Source: Lactarius indigo (lineage: Eukaryota > Basidiomycota > Agaricomycetes > Russulales > Russulaceae). From it: a stretch of 64,000 nt of DNA. The position numbers were made by a program, and so were the translations under genes. The stretch covers positions 310,001 to 374,000 of the forward strand of contig JAFKAC010000009.1 in the NCBI GenBank assembly GCA_025766275.1, given 5' to 3'. The notes under the pieces were generated by a model that searched no databases, was not told where the DNA came from, and was given only the letters and a program-made list of their open reading frames with translations. The first letter of the stretch is position 1. Each line of letters opens with the position of its first letter. Below are positions 1 through 8,545 of the stretch, in pieces.

Positions 1-464
1 CGTTAACGCAGGAAGAAGAAGGGAAACTTAAGGAGTTCCTAGATGAGAAGCTGCAGCAAGGGTACTTAAGACCCTCCATCTCCCCGTACGCATCTTCGTT
101 CTTCTTCGTTAAAAAGAAGGACGGAAAACTATGTCCCGTGCAGGACTATCGAACAATTAATTCATACACCATACGAAATCAATACCCACTTCCCCTGATT
201 CAAGACCTCATTTACGACCTTAGCAACGCCCACATTTATACGAAGCTCGACATCCGCTGGGGATACAACAACATCTGCATACGGGACGGTGACCAAGAAA
301 AGGTGGCCTTCAAGACCAAGTTTGGCCTTTTTGAGCCGACGGTCATGTTCTTCGGTCTCACCAACTCACCGGCCACCTTCCAAACAATGATGAACCATAT
401 CTACCGTGATACCATCGCGAAACACGAACTCCGCGGGACTGTTATTCGTGTCTACATGGACGAC
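1..464 (+). pseudogene. Element C pol, left fragment: reverse transcriptase up to YMDD
   Basis: This fragment is open from the first base and encodes the reverse transcriptase fingers and palm. The motifs K-K-D-G-K-L, Q-D-Y-R, L-D-I-R-W-G-Y and F-G-L-T-N-S-P-A-T-F-Q are visible, and it ends in Y-M-D-D. The frame stops exactly after the second Asp codon (462-464), where element A is inserted, and resumes at 16076 with I-G-I-A. Two residues that are Arg in B and E are Cys here (codons 132-134 and 276-278), each explained by C-to-T at a CpG. As it stands this polymerase is interrupted and cannot work. The start of the gene lies outside the window. Confidence 0.92.
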
Positions 465-1033
465 TGTTACGATTTTCTTGGACTCGTTTCTTTCCTTATC
501 ACAATTTCCTTCCCACACCACACGAGCCCTGTACGATTACGCGGACGTTACGATTACCCGGTTTCTATCACGCGCCTTGCTTATCGACGTTCTCTTGTGA
601 TAAAGCTTGACATGTGCCAGTTTCCGACTTGTTCCCTCTCACGCGCGACCCCGCGTGATTCTCCTTTACTCTCGATATATCTCTGCTTTGTTCCCTTTAT
701 GTTCGTTCCTTTCTTCCTCGACTTGGCAATGGCGCCATCTGTTTGCGGTGGCCATACAGTACGATTTCTATTTAACTCTGGTCATACCTAGCTTGTATGG
801 TAGACTAGACTTCTTGTGTAAATACTACACTCATCTACACAGAGTCTCCTTGTTCCCCGACCCTCGTCTTTGCTAGGCCTTCGAGTCTTAGCCCTCCTCT
901 ACAGTCCAAGTGACGTACGTCCTTGTGGCTCTTGTGCATCATTTCTACTGAAGTCGAGCCTTTGAGCTTTGACTACCGAGCGACAGACTGACTTAGTACA
1001 GGTCGTACTCAACGCCCCTGTAGTGGCGTTACA
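465..1033 (+). repeat. Element A 5' LTR
   Basis: 569 bp, TGTTACGA...GCGTTACA. A TATA-like TATTTAA lies at 769-775. About 27-33 bp downstream is AGACTAGACTT (802-812), the complement of the primer-binding site just inside the LTR (1036-1046). This places the likely transcript start near 800. It differs from the 3' LTR by six transitions. Confidence 0.95.
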
Positions 1034-1035
1034 TT

Positions 1036-1046
1036 AAGTCTAGTCT
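1036..1046 (+). promoter_or_regulatory. Element A primer-binding site, self-priming type
   Basis: Two bases after the LTR ends comes AAGTCTAGTCT. It is the exact reverse complement of LTR bases 802-812, which should be the first nucleotides of the element RNA given the TATA box at 769. No tRNA 3'-end complement (TGG...) is present. This is the arrangement of Tf1/sushi elements, where the 5' end of the RNA folds back to prime reverse transcription. The complementarity is seen; the mechanism is inferred. Confidence 0.75.
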
Positions 1047-1051
1047 CCACA

Positions 1052-1296
1052 GTGGCTCTCACCAGCCGAAGCCGAACACAGTTCGTCAAAGAGTACCTGG
1101 AGCGGCATCCTTACAACGACCTAAGACCTTCTATCAAAGGAACCGCTCTCTGGAGGAACACTCCACACGACGAAGGGTACTACGTCTACGACCCCGATAA
1201 ACTCACATACGAACCAATCGAGTACATTGAAGATCAACATATCTGGGCCTACGTTGCCTACTCCGACTCAAAGCACTCCTGGTACTCCTACAAACC
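1052..1296 (+). pseudogene. Element A gag, N-terminal part (before element B)
   Basis: This segment encodes about 81 residues and continues after element B at 9033. There is no ATG. An in-frame TGA lies upstream at 989-991, and the only plausible start is GTG at 1052 in a strong context (A at -3, G at +4). The segment around G-Y-Y-V-Y-D...Y-E-P-I-E-Y matches the start of the B and E Gags (G-Y-F-V-E-F...F-R-P-V-E-F), so it is the family's N-terminal Gag domain. Function beyond Gag assembly is unknown. Element B cuts it at codon 82. Confidence 0.8.
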
Positions 1297-1778
1297 TGTA
1301 ACGCCGTCACGACGTTAGCTCGACTTGAGCTCGATAAGGCGACTTCGGGACTTAGCTGATCACGCCCTGGGGCGTATGGCTCGAAGGCAAGTTCTAGATG
1401 TGCGCAGACACTAGGATCTTGGTAGCTCTCCTTTGAAGCGGAGACTCGGAAGGCAGGTATAAAGGAGACAAGTGACGATTGAAGAAGACCAAGATGGCGT
1501 ATCTTGGTCTTCACAAGACAGTTTAAATACATAAACGAGCAGGCTTAGAAGCGCTGCTATGAGTCACAGTAAGTAGCGTCCAACGTATCGCGTAAGTATC
1601 TCAAACCCTAGTACTACTAGTACCAGTATCGGTGGCGTTGTCCTCAGTCAGCTATCAGTACCGTATCTCCTATCGCACTACCATATCACCGCACGTCGTA
1701 AGTAAGTCCGTCACTAATATACCTTACCGCCGTAGTGACAACCGGTACAGTAAGGGTTCCATACGTGAGACCGTAACA
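1297..1778 (-). repeat. Element B 3' LTR
   Basis: 482 bp. In element orientation it begins TGTTACGG and ends GACGGCGTTACA. It is identical by eye to the 5' LTR at 8546-9027. A purine tract (AAAAGGGGGTGA in element orientation, plus-strand 1779-1790) abuts its start and would prime plus-strand DNA synthesis. Confidence 0.96.
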
Positions 1779-1808
1779 TCACCCCCTTTTCAGCGTGAGA
1801 CTCCAGAC

Positions 1809-4800
1809 TCACCGGAAGTCCCGCGCCGTCCACGTGGACTGTTCGTCGCTGATCCTCTCGAAGACGTTAGCCCTCTCCAACCGATAAATACAGTCTTGCT
1901 TATCGTCCCTCGCCGTCAGGCGCATGGCCTGGAGCTGACGAATGCGGGCTGCAAGCCGCTCCTCTTCATATGCCGCCGCCCGATAGCGTGTCACTTCCGC
2001 AGTCAGGGACTCATCCCCGATGCGGTTCAGTGCGCGGTCCGTGATCTTGTCGGAAGCGAGGATGATTAAGTCCTCGTGAGCGATGAAGGCGCGTCTCGCA
2101 GCCGGTAGCATCGGGTGAGCGTAGAGGGGTTTGCCGTAGAGATGGGGAGAGCCGGGGATAAGCCCCAACACAAATGGGTTCGCACCTCCAACAATTTGGA
2201 CATGGCTGGCGTTCATCTCTACGCCATCGGGTCCGGTGATGGGGAAGTGAATGTAATGGGGCTGTCGATTCGCCCTGAACCCTTCAGGCGCAAGGACCTG
2301 CGCAGGGTCGTCGTCGTGCGTGATGGGGGTGTGAAATGCGACGCCGGGCAGTCGCACACGTCCTCGAGACATGGCGGTTCCGTCGGTGTGGACGAGCCAT
2401 GGGGTGATTCGGGGATCAGTAGGGTGGCTGTGCGTTCGAAGGAGGGGGTGTCTGACCGGGTAGTAATCCTCGTCGTCAACGTGAGCTTCGTCAGTAGGGA
2501 GCGCTGCCTGCGCTGCCGCAACTCGCTCAACCTCTTCTGCGCTAAGCGCAGTTGTTCGTCGGCCCACTCCTTCGCCACCCTCCGCCAATCCTCCGCTGCT
2601 TCTAACTCCTGTCGGGTCTTCGAGGGGACGGTCGGCAGGGAAAATTCCCCTTGTGCCGATGAGGTCGTCACCTGGGGGGATGACCGCGATGGGCTCGCGA
2701 TTGCCGTTGTCGTCTCTGAAGATGTGAGGGACGGCATGCTGCTGCTCGTCGTCGGGCTGGCGCGTCGGGTCGGGGAACCTCTGTAGGACATTAGCCCATT
2801 CTTGAGCGGTGATATGCCCTGCTCGCATGTTTGCAGGTGTGTACGGAGTGAGCTGGACCTGTTGAACCACGGTTTCTTGGTCGTCTTCGACGAGGTTGGC
2901 GGCGTCTTGTGCGACTTGGTCGAGGAGGATCGCCGTGGTGACATGTCTGAGGGGAGAAGTGGGCATAGAGGTCTGAGAAGATCGAATGTAGGAATGATAC
3001 TCTCTCTCTTCGCCTTCAGGCTGGCTTTTAAGATGTCGTACGGCTGTTCGGCCCTCTTGATACTCCCTTATCGCGTCTGGAGCAAATACGTCATCCTTAT
3101 CGACCCACTGATTCTCCGAGTCAGGATAACCCTTCCATTTGACGAGATACTGTAATTTCTTCTTCCTGCCGAAATGCCGGGAGTCCATGATGGCCTCGAC
3201 TTCGTATTCCTCCTCGCCTTCCACAAGGTCTGGTGGTGGACGTGGGAAGCTCTCGCCGTGAAAGGTTGTGCGCTTGTACGGCGTGAGAAGGTCTATATGA
3301 AACACCGGATGGATGCTCCACTGCGTGGGAAGTTCGAGACGATAGTTATAGGGGGACATCACCTGGACCACCTTAAACGGTCCGTGGCGTCGCGCCGCCA
3401 ATTTTGCCGTGGGCTGATTGGTTCGTAAGTGCCTTCCTTCTAGCCACACTTGGTCGCCGACTTGATAGCGTGGGGTGTCCTTGTGTCGAATCCAGCTGTC
3501 CTGTGCCTTTTTGATAAGGTCTTGGGCGAGTTGGCGTGCCTCTTTCAGCTGTGTTAGTCTAGTAATCGCATTTGGAATTGGGGATGGCTTATCGGTCCAA
3601 TCAGCCGTTGGATTATACCCCATCAAGAGCATGAACGGTGATTGTTTCGTATGTTCATGGGGCCAATTGTTGTGCGCAAATTCTGCTATGGGGAGATACG
3701 CCGCCCAATTATCTTGACGCTCGTTGGCCCAGAAACGCAGATATTGTTCGAGCCACTGATTGGTTCGCTCGGACTGCCCGTCTGTGCGTGGATGATAGGC
3801 TGTGGAAATATTCTGTTGGATGCCTAGTATGCGGCATACTTCTCGTGTGAATTTAGAGGTGAATCGGGGGTCACGATCACTGATGATTTTACGCGGCAGT
3901 CCGAATCGTTTGAATACGTGATTTACGTACAAGATGGCGGTCCCTTCGGCCGTGATTTCTTCGTTGCATGGGATGAATATGGACGCCTTACTACAGTCGT
4001 GGTCAGTGATCGTTAGGATGCTATCATATGACTGGGAGGCTGGTAGTTTGGTGATAAAGTCTAGCGCGATGGTGTGAAACGGAGGAGCATCTGTGATGGC
4101 GGTAATTGGGTGTAGTGGGGCACGAGTTGGTCTGGTGTTAACTTTATTCCGCTGGCAGTCAGCACATCCCGTGACGTATTCATACACGTCTCGGCGGATA
4201 CTTGGCCACCAGTGGTGTCGTTCCACAATCCGTTGCGTCCTACTTATGCCTGGGTGTCCATGTATCGGTGGATCATGATGGTCTTGTATGATTGCCCGAT
4301 ACGTCGTCATGGGTCCTGTGATTACCAATCGCCCATCCTTGTACCATTCTCCTTCTATCTTTTTGAGGCGATGGGCGTCGATCCAGGTCTTGATTATGGC
4401 AGGGTCCTGCCGTCGTCTCGGTTGTTGCATCATGGGATGTATTTCCAGCGTACGTGCGGCATTAGCGGCTCGTATGAATAATTCCGGGGGAAGGACAACC
4501 ACACCTTGGTTATCTTCCTCGCCTTGATCGTAATCTGGTCGTCTTGATAGCGCGTCTGCTCTGCCGTTGTTCTTCCCTTTGATGTGATGGATTTCGAAAT
4601 CGTATTCCATCAACTCAAGCACTTCCCGGGCGACTCTACGACTGATCTTCTGTGGTGTCTTCCAGTATTGCAGGTTTAGGTGGTCCGAGAATATTTTAAT
4701 CTTGTGTGGGGATCCCGCAAGTAGAGGGCGCCAATGCCGAAGAGCTTTTACGATGGCGAGGAGTTCTAAGTCGTAAATATCGTAGTTGCGTTCTGCTTCG

Positions 4801-6545
4801 CTCAGCGTCGCAGAGTAGTATCCTATTGGGTGCTTGCGCCCGTCATGTTTCTTTTGTAGGAGTACTGCACCTACCGCGAATCCGGAAGCGTCGACTTCTA
4901 GCTCAAATTGTTCTTGTAAGTTTGGGTGCGCCAGTACTGGTTCTTCGGTAACGAGGCGTTTGAGTGTCTTGAATGCACGGTCCTCCTCTTCTGTCCATCG
5001 CCATTCAGTGTCTTTCCTTGTGAGTCGGTTTAGTGGTCGGGCGTGCGTGGCAAAACCTCGGATGAATAAGCGGTAAAAGTTGCAGAAGCCCAAAAAAGAT
5101 CGTACGTCCCTGACTTTTGTTGGTGTTGGCCAGTCTTGGATGCCGCGAACTTTTACCGGGTCCATGCGAGTTACCCCCTTTTCAAGGATTACCCCCAGGT
5201 AATCCATCCGAGGTTGGTGGAAGAGGCATTTTTCGAGTTTGAAGTACAGGTCATGTTCCTGGGCCACGCGAAGGACATCCGTGACTGCGGCAATATGGTC
5301 GTCGGAGGAGTGGCCTTCGCGTGTTGCGATGCCGATGTCGTCCATGTATACCCGAATGACCGTGCCGCAGAGTTCATGCTTGGCGATCGTGTCACGGTAA
5401 ATATGGTTCATCATCGTTTGAAAGGTCGCGGGCGAGTTTGTAAGGCCGAAAAACATGACCGTTGGCTCGAAGAGACCAAATTTGGTTTTGAAGGCCGCTT
5501 TTTCCTGGTCTCCGTCTCTGATGCGAATGTTGTTATACCCCCAACGGATATCAAGCTTGGTGTATATGTGTGCGTTACTGAGGTCGTAAATGAGATCTTG
5601 AATGAGAGGAAGGGGGTATTGGTTGCGTATGGTGTGGGAATTGATTACCCGGTAATCCTGTACTGGGCGTAGTTTTCCGTCCTTCTTTTTAACAAAGAAG
5701 AAAGACGAGGCGTACGGTGAAATGGAGGGGCGTAGGTATCCTTGTTTGAGTTTTTCGTCTAGAAACTCTTTCAGTTTACCCTCCTCTTCTTGTGTTAATG
5801 GGTATATTTTGCAGTCTATTGCCGACGGGGTGTTTGGTTTGAAATCAATGGCGTGGTCCCACGGTCTAGCGGGCGGGAAGCGTTGAGATGCTTCTTCGCT
5901 GAAGAGCTTCTGGAATTCTTTGTATACTGCCGGCAGCTCTACTGTCGATTCCTCCTTTTTTGCTTGAATAGCCAGTTCGGTGGATGTTGTGGCGTACAGG
6001 CGCACATCTTCTTCGTTTAGGGTCTCGACTATTTCCTCCTTTTGTTCATTAGTAAGAGCCGCAGCGATAGTAATTTCGTGATGATGACTGTCCTGCGTGC
6101 TTATCACGACCGGCATGACTTCTTCGTGTATCACTGCGTCGCGCCAATTGATGGTGGGTTCATAGGTGGCCAGCCATGGATATCCCAATACGATTTCTTC
6201 CGTTCCGAGATCTGTTACGAGGAATCGCATTGTCCTGTGGTATTTTTTGGCGTATACATCGAGATCGGTAAAATGAGTGATGGACCCAGCTTTGTTTTCT
6301 GTTTGGTCGATGTTCCAAATCTTCCTTGGTTTGTCCAATGGTTGCGTACCAATACCCATTTTTGTTAGAAAGTTTGGGTGTATGAAGTTGTCAGTGGCTC
6401 CTGAGTCCACTAATGCTTTTATGTCGGCCATTCGGTAATTCGTGCGTATCGAGACTGGAATTCGAAGAGAACGAAAGCGTGTCATGATTACGGAATTACA
6501 ATTTAGAGCCCTCACCCAGGCCGATGGGTTTAGGCGCTCCGAAAA
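1809..6545 (-). CDS. pol: Element B Pol polyprotein (PR-RT-RH-IN-chromodomain plus C-terminal extension)
   Basis: About 1578 residues without a stop, read in the -1 frame relative to gag, which it overlaps by 16 bases from the shift site. Protease has D-S-G-A-T-D near 6400. Reverse transcriptase has Y-M-D-D near 5345. RNase H covers roughly 4930-4600 with an intact acidic core. The integrase zinc finger is near 4230-4110, followed by D-H-D-C, S-D-R-D-P-R-F and the E-R-T-N catalytic block. A chromodomain (W-K-G-Y, aromatic residues) lies near 3205-3085, as in chromoviruses that bind modified histones. Some 400 further residues follow, unlike standard pol. There is no ATG at the frame start, so expression needs a frameshift. 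All domains look functional. Confidence 0.95.
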   Translation of the reverse strand, partial: FSERLNPSAWVRALNCNSVIMTRFRSLRIPVSIRTNYRMADIKALVDSGATDNFIHPNFLTKMGIGTQPLDKPRKIWNIDQTENKAGSITHFTDLDVYAKKYHRTMRFLVTDLGTEEIVLGYPWLATYEPTINWRDAVIHEEVMPVVISTQDSHHHEITIAAALTNEQKEEIVETLNEEDVRLYATTSTELAIQAKKEESTVELPAVYKEFQKLFSEEASQRFPPARPWDHAIDFKPNTPSAIDCKIYPLTQEEEGKLKEFLDEKLKQGYLRPSISPYASSFFFVKKKDGKLRPVQDYRVINSHTIRNQYPLPLIQDLIYDLSNAHIYTKLDIRWGYNNIRIRDGDQEKAAFKTKFGLFEPTVMFFGLTNSPATFQTMMNHIYRDTIAKHELCGTVIRVYMDDIGIATREGHSSDDHIAAVTDVLRVAQEHDLYFKLEKCLFHQPRMDYLGVILEKGVTRMDPVKVRGIQDWPTPTKVRDVRSFLGFCNFYRLFIRGFATHARPLNRLTRKDTEWRWTEEEDRAFKTLKRLVTEEPVLAHPNLQEQFELEVDASGFAVGAVLLQKKHDGRKHPIGYYSATLSEAERNYDIYDLELLAIVKALRHWRPLLAGSPHKIKIFSDHLNLQYWKTPQKISRRVAREVLELMEYDFEIHHIKGKNNGRADALSRRPDYDQGEEDNQGVVVLPPELFIRAANAARTLEIHPMMQQPRRRQDPAIIKTWIDAHRLKKIEGEWYKDGRLVITGPMTTYRAIIQDHHDPPIHGHPGISRTQRIVERHHWWPSIRRDVYEYVTGCADCQRNKVNTRPTRAPLHPITAITDAPPFHTIALDFITKLPASQSYDSILTITDHDCSKASIFIPCNEEITAEGTAILYVNHVFKRFGLPRKIISDRDPRFTSKFTREVCRILGIQQNISTAYHPRTDGQSERTNQWLEQYLRFWANERQDNWAAYLPIAEFAHNNWPHEHTKQSPFMLLMGYNPTADWTDKPSPIPNAITRLTQLKEARQLAQDLIKKAQDSWIRHKDTPRYQVGDQVWLEGRHLRTNQPTAKLAARRHGPFKVVQVMSPYNYRLELPTQWSIHPVFHIDLLTPYKRTTFHGESFPRPPPDLVEGEEEYEVEAIMDSRHFGRKKKLQYLVKWKGYPDSENQWVDKDDVFAPDAIREYQEGRTAVRHLKSQPEGEEREYHSYIRSSQTSMPTSPLRHVTTAILLDQVAQDAANLVEDDQETVVQQVQLTPYTPANMRAGHITAQEWANVLQRFPDPTRQPDDEQQHAVPHIFRDDNGNREPIAVIPPGDDLIGTRGIFPADRPLEDPTGVRSSGGLAEGGEGVGRRTTALSAEEVERVAAAQAALPTDEAHVDDEDYYPVRHPLLRTHSHPTDPRITPWLVHTDGTAMSRGRVRLPGVAFHTPITHDDDPAQVLAPEGFRANRQPHYIHFPITGPDGVEMNASHVQIVGGANPFVLGLIPGSPHLYGKPLYAHPMLPAARRAFIAHEDLIILASDKITDRALNRIGDESLTAEVTRYRAAAYEEERLAARIRQLQAMRLTARDDKQDCIYRLERANVFERISDEQSTWTARDFR
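2219..2944 (-). CDS. Overlapping +1-frame ORF inside Pol C-terminal extension (element B)
   Basis: 241 codons starting at an ATG (2944-2942) with G at -3, in the +1 frame of pol and wholly inside it. Elements C (19021-19746) and E (28178-28894) have the same ORF, with homologous start and stop. The product is Ser/Thr/Pro-rich at first, then has a charged, helix-prone stretch with W-R-R-V-A and R-Q-R-R-Q-R motifs. It ends in a basic segment containing S-L-R-L-K-G-S-G-R. Between B and E this middle stretch is better conserved in this frame than in the pol frame (see findings). No known family was recognised. Expression could be by internal initiation; that is inference. Confidence 0.55.
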   Translation of the reverse strand: MSPRRSSSTKSHKTPPTSSKTTKKPWFNRSSSLRTHLQTCEQGISPLKNGLMSYRGSPTRRASPTTSSSMPSLTSSETTTAIASPSRSSPQVTTSSAQGEFSLPTVPSKTRQELEAAEDWRRVAKEWADEQLRLAQKRLSELRQRRQRSLLTKLTLTTRITTRSDTPSFERTATLLIPESPHGSSTPTEPPCLEDVCDCPASHFTPPSRTTTTLRRSLRLKGSGRIDSPITFTSPSPDPMA

Positions 6546-8524
6546 TCCTCTCTTCCCCATAAGTCCTGCAGTATCAGGTCTTTTACTTCGTCCGGCGCAT
6601 TTGCTACTCCCGTGAGCCACTCTTTTGCCCGTTCTTCCGCAGTCTTGCTAGTTGTGGCGGCTTGTTTTTGAGCCGGCGCCGCTTCTTGTGCGTAATAGTC
6701 TGTATCGATGGCTCGAATAGTGGAAGGTCCGGCGCCTTGCGGCTGCCATTGTCGCGGCTGTCTGGGATGGGGGCAGTTTCGTGAAAGATGACCCGGGGCA
6801 TTGCAATTATAACACAATACTGTCCTTAGGTCTCGTCGCGACCCCCCTCTTCCTCGCCCCCTTACTCCAGGTCCTCCTCTTGGCGGAAAGGGAGGTGAGC
6901 TTGTATAGGGCGGCTTACCGTAGTCGATTTCTTCTGATCCTGCCAGCCTCGCCTTTGCCCGATCCGCGGAGGTATCCATTGCCCAGGGGTTTGCGAGGTT
7001 CTGGGGGACAGTCCATCCGGCATTGCCCACCTTCTTTGGTTTGGGGTCCTTATATTCGTCTACTCGGGCGCGGATGTGAATGTAGTTCCGTTGTCGACGG
7101 AGTGTTGCCCGCTTCCATTCGTCGAACATTTCTGGCTCGTCTAGATCGTACGTCTTTTCGTACAGCTTCTTGGGTAGTCCTTTGGTGAACAGGTCGATTG
7201 TTTGAGGGTCGTTCAGGCGATACCCCGCTTTTCTAGCAGCTTCTTCGAACTCATTGACGTATTTGTCGATATCTCCGTCGACCATTTTGAGTCCTTTCCT
7301 TAGAAGCGCTTGAGCTTGTTCTCGTTCGAGGGTATTGACGAACCTTTGATTAAAACCTTCTGCCACCGCGTTCCATAGATCTCGTGTGTGCTGATCTATT
7401 CCTCTTTGTATTTGTCGGTTGAGCCACTTGAGGTACGAAAGTACCCATTCGCTGACGGATACTCCTTTTATGTAGGATAGGAATAGGAGACTTCTTCGAT
7501 AGTCGTTGCGCATGACGGAGGTGTCGAGATTCATTCCCCAATATACATGCCATTGCGTGAGGAATGAGTCCACTTTAGTGCGATCTCCGTCGAAAATAGT
7601 GGGAGGTTCACCGGTTAACTTCTCATGTCCGGGTCCTCCTCCTCCGCCGCCACCTCCTCCTCCGCCGCCTCCTCCTCCTCCTGGGGGTCCTCCTTCTGGC
7701 GGGTTGTTCGGGAGGTCAGGTGGATTTCCTCTTCTGTCTGGTCGTCGGGGGAAGTCGTCCCCTGGTGGTCCTCCCCATCCTGGTGGGGGGTCCAGCGGCA
7801 CTCCTCGTCTTCCTCCATCCCCTGATGGGGGGTCTCCTTGATCGGGTCCGATAGCCCGAAAGATTGCTGCGTCGTCTGCGGTCATGCGGTGTCCCGTTTC
7901 AGGGTTAATAGGCATGAGGTTCTGTTGTGATTCCTGTCTGATTGCCGCAGCGGCCTCTTGCGCCGCTTGCTCCCTGATGGTTATAATTTCTTCGACCGTC
8001 ATGGTGGTGGTTGCCATTTCTGTCGCGGGCGATCGTACGTGAATGACTTCGGGCTGCTCCGAAATGTGTAGAGACTCAGCTCGTTGGATGGTATACTGTT
8101 CAATAGGTCCGACGCTCGTGGGTCGGTCCTCTTCGCTTTGCTCGTCTTCTTCGGTTTCTTCGCTAACTGCTTCTCCAGTAGAATGCTCTCGTAGTTGACC
8201 GTCAATGGGCCCCCAGTCGGATCGTGAGTTGAGTTCTCGTGCGTCGATGTCGCACTGGTACTGTCTTCCTGCTGGCCTGATGACGTCCCAGCAGTGGTCT
8301 ATGGGGTTCCACGTAACTTCTACCCAGCACAAGTGGTCAAAGTTGAACTCAACAGGTCTAAACCTCGTAGGTCCGTTGAACTCTACAAAGTATCCGGTTT
8401 CGTCTCCTCGATCTCTCCACCTAGCTGCTCCTAGGAACCGGGTTGGTACGTTGCGATCTCCTCTTCGGTCCAGATGGTAAGGACGAAAGTTCGTCCACTG
8501 GTCTCTAGTGTTGACAGTCGCCAC
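6530..8524 (-). CDS. gag: Element B Gag with N-terminal domain, poly-Gly and CCHC knuckle
   Basis: 664 residues. The start is GTG at 8524-8522 (A at -3, G at +4). No ATG lies between it and an upstream in-frame TAA in the LTR, and element F has ATG at the same place. Residues 1-110 are the family N-terminal domain (V-P-T-R-F-L, F-V-E-F-N-G-P). A long acidic and low-complexity stretch follows, with a run of about 16 glycines near plus-strand 7625-7685. Then comes a retrotransposon capsid region and a single nucleic-acid-binding knuckle C-Y-N-C-N-A-P-G-H-L-S-R-N-C near 6800. It ends at a TAA 15 bases past a TTTT run (plus-strand AAAA 6542-6545) shared with A and E, the likely site of the -1 shift into pol. 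Confidence 0.92.
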   Translation of the reverse strand: MATVNTRDQWTNFRPYHLDRRGDRNVPTRFLGAARWRDRGDETGYFVEFNGPTRFRPVEFNFDHLCWVEVTWNPIDHCWDVIRPAGRQYQCDIDARELNSRSDWGPIDGQLREHSTGEAVSEETEEDEQSEEDRPTSVGPIEQYTIQRAESLHISEQPEVIHVRSPATEMATTTMTVEEIITIREQAAQEAAAAIRQESQQNLMPINPETGHRMTADDAAIFRAIGPDQGDPPSGDGGRRGVPLDPPPGWGGPPGDDFPRRPDRRGNPPDLPNNPPEGGPPGGGGGGGGGGGGGGGGPGHEKLTGEPPTIFDGDRTKVDSFLTQWHVYWGMNLDTSVMRNDYRRSLLFLSYIKGVSVSEWVLSYLKWLNRQIQRGIDQHTRDLWNAVAEGFNQRFVNTLEREQAQALLRKGLKMVDGDIDKYVNEFEEAARKAGYRLNDPQTIDLFTKGLPKKLYEKTYDLDEPEMFDEWKRATLRRQRNYIHIRARVDEYKDPKPKKVGNAGWTVPQNLANPWAMDTSADRAKARLAGSEEIDYGKPPYTSSPPFPPRGGPGVRGRGRGGSRRDLRTVLCYNCNAPGHLSRNCPHPRQPRQWQPQGAGPSTIRAIDTDYYAQEAAPAQKQAATTSKTAEERAKEWLTGVANAPDEVKDLILQDLWGREDFRSA

Positions 8525-8532
8525 GATGAGGG

Positions 8533-8543
8533 ATCTTGGTCTT
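8533..8543 (-). promoter_or_regulatory. Element B primer-binding site, self-priming type
   Basis: In element orientation AAGACCAAGAT follows two bases after the LTR. It is exactly complementary to ATCTTGGTCTT in the 5' LTR (plus-strand 8734-8744), which begins about 27 bp after a TATTTAAA box (plus-strand 8771-8778). It therefore pairs with the predicted 5' end of the element RNA. The same 11-mer is used in E and F, and a different but equally matched 11-mer in A. Confidence 0.75.
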
Positions 8544-8545
8544 AA

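Noticed and set aside
2115..2786. Long plus-strand frame antisense to pol of element B (with a counterpart antisense to C)
   Set aside because: It mirrors the high-GC pol extension and starts without a convincing context. Its conservation follows from the two sense frames on the other strand.
7506..7841. Proline-rich frame antisense to gag of B
   Set aside because: It is the reverse of the poly-Gly linker; low-complexity shadow only.
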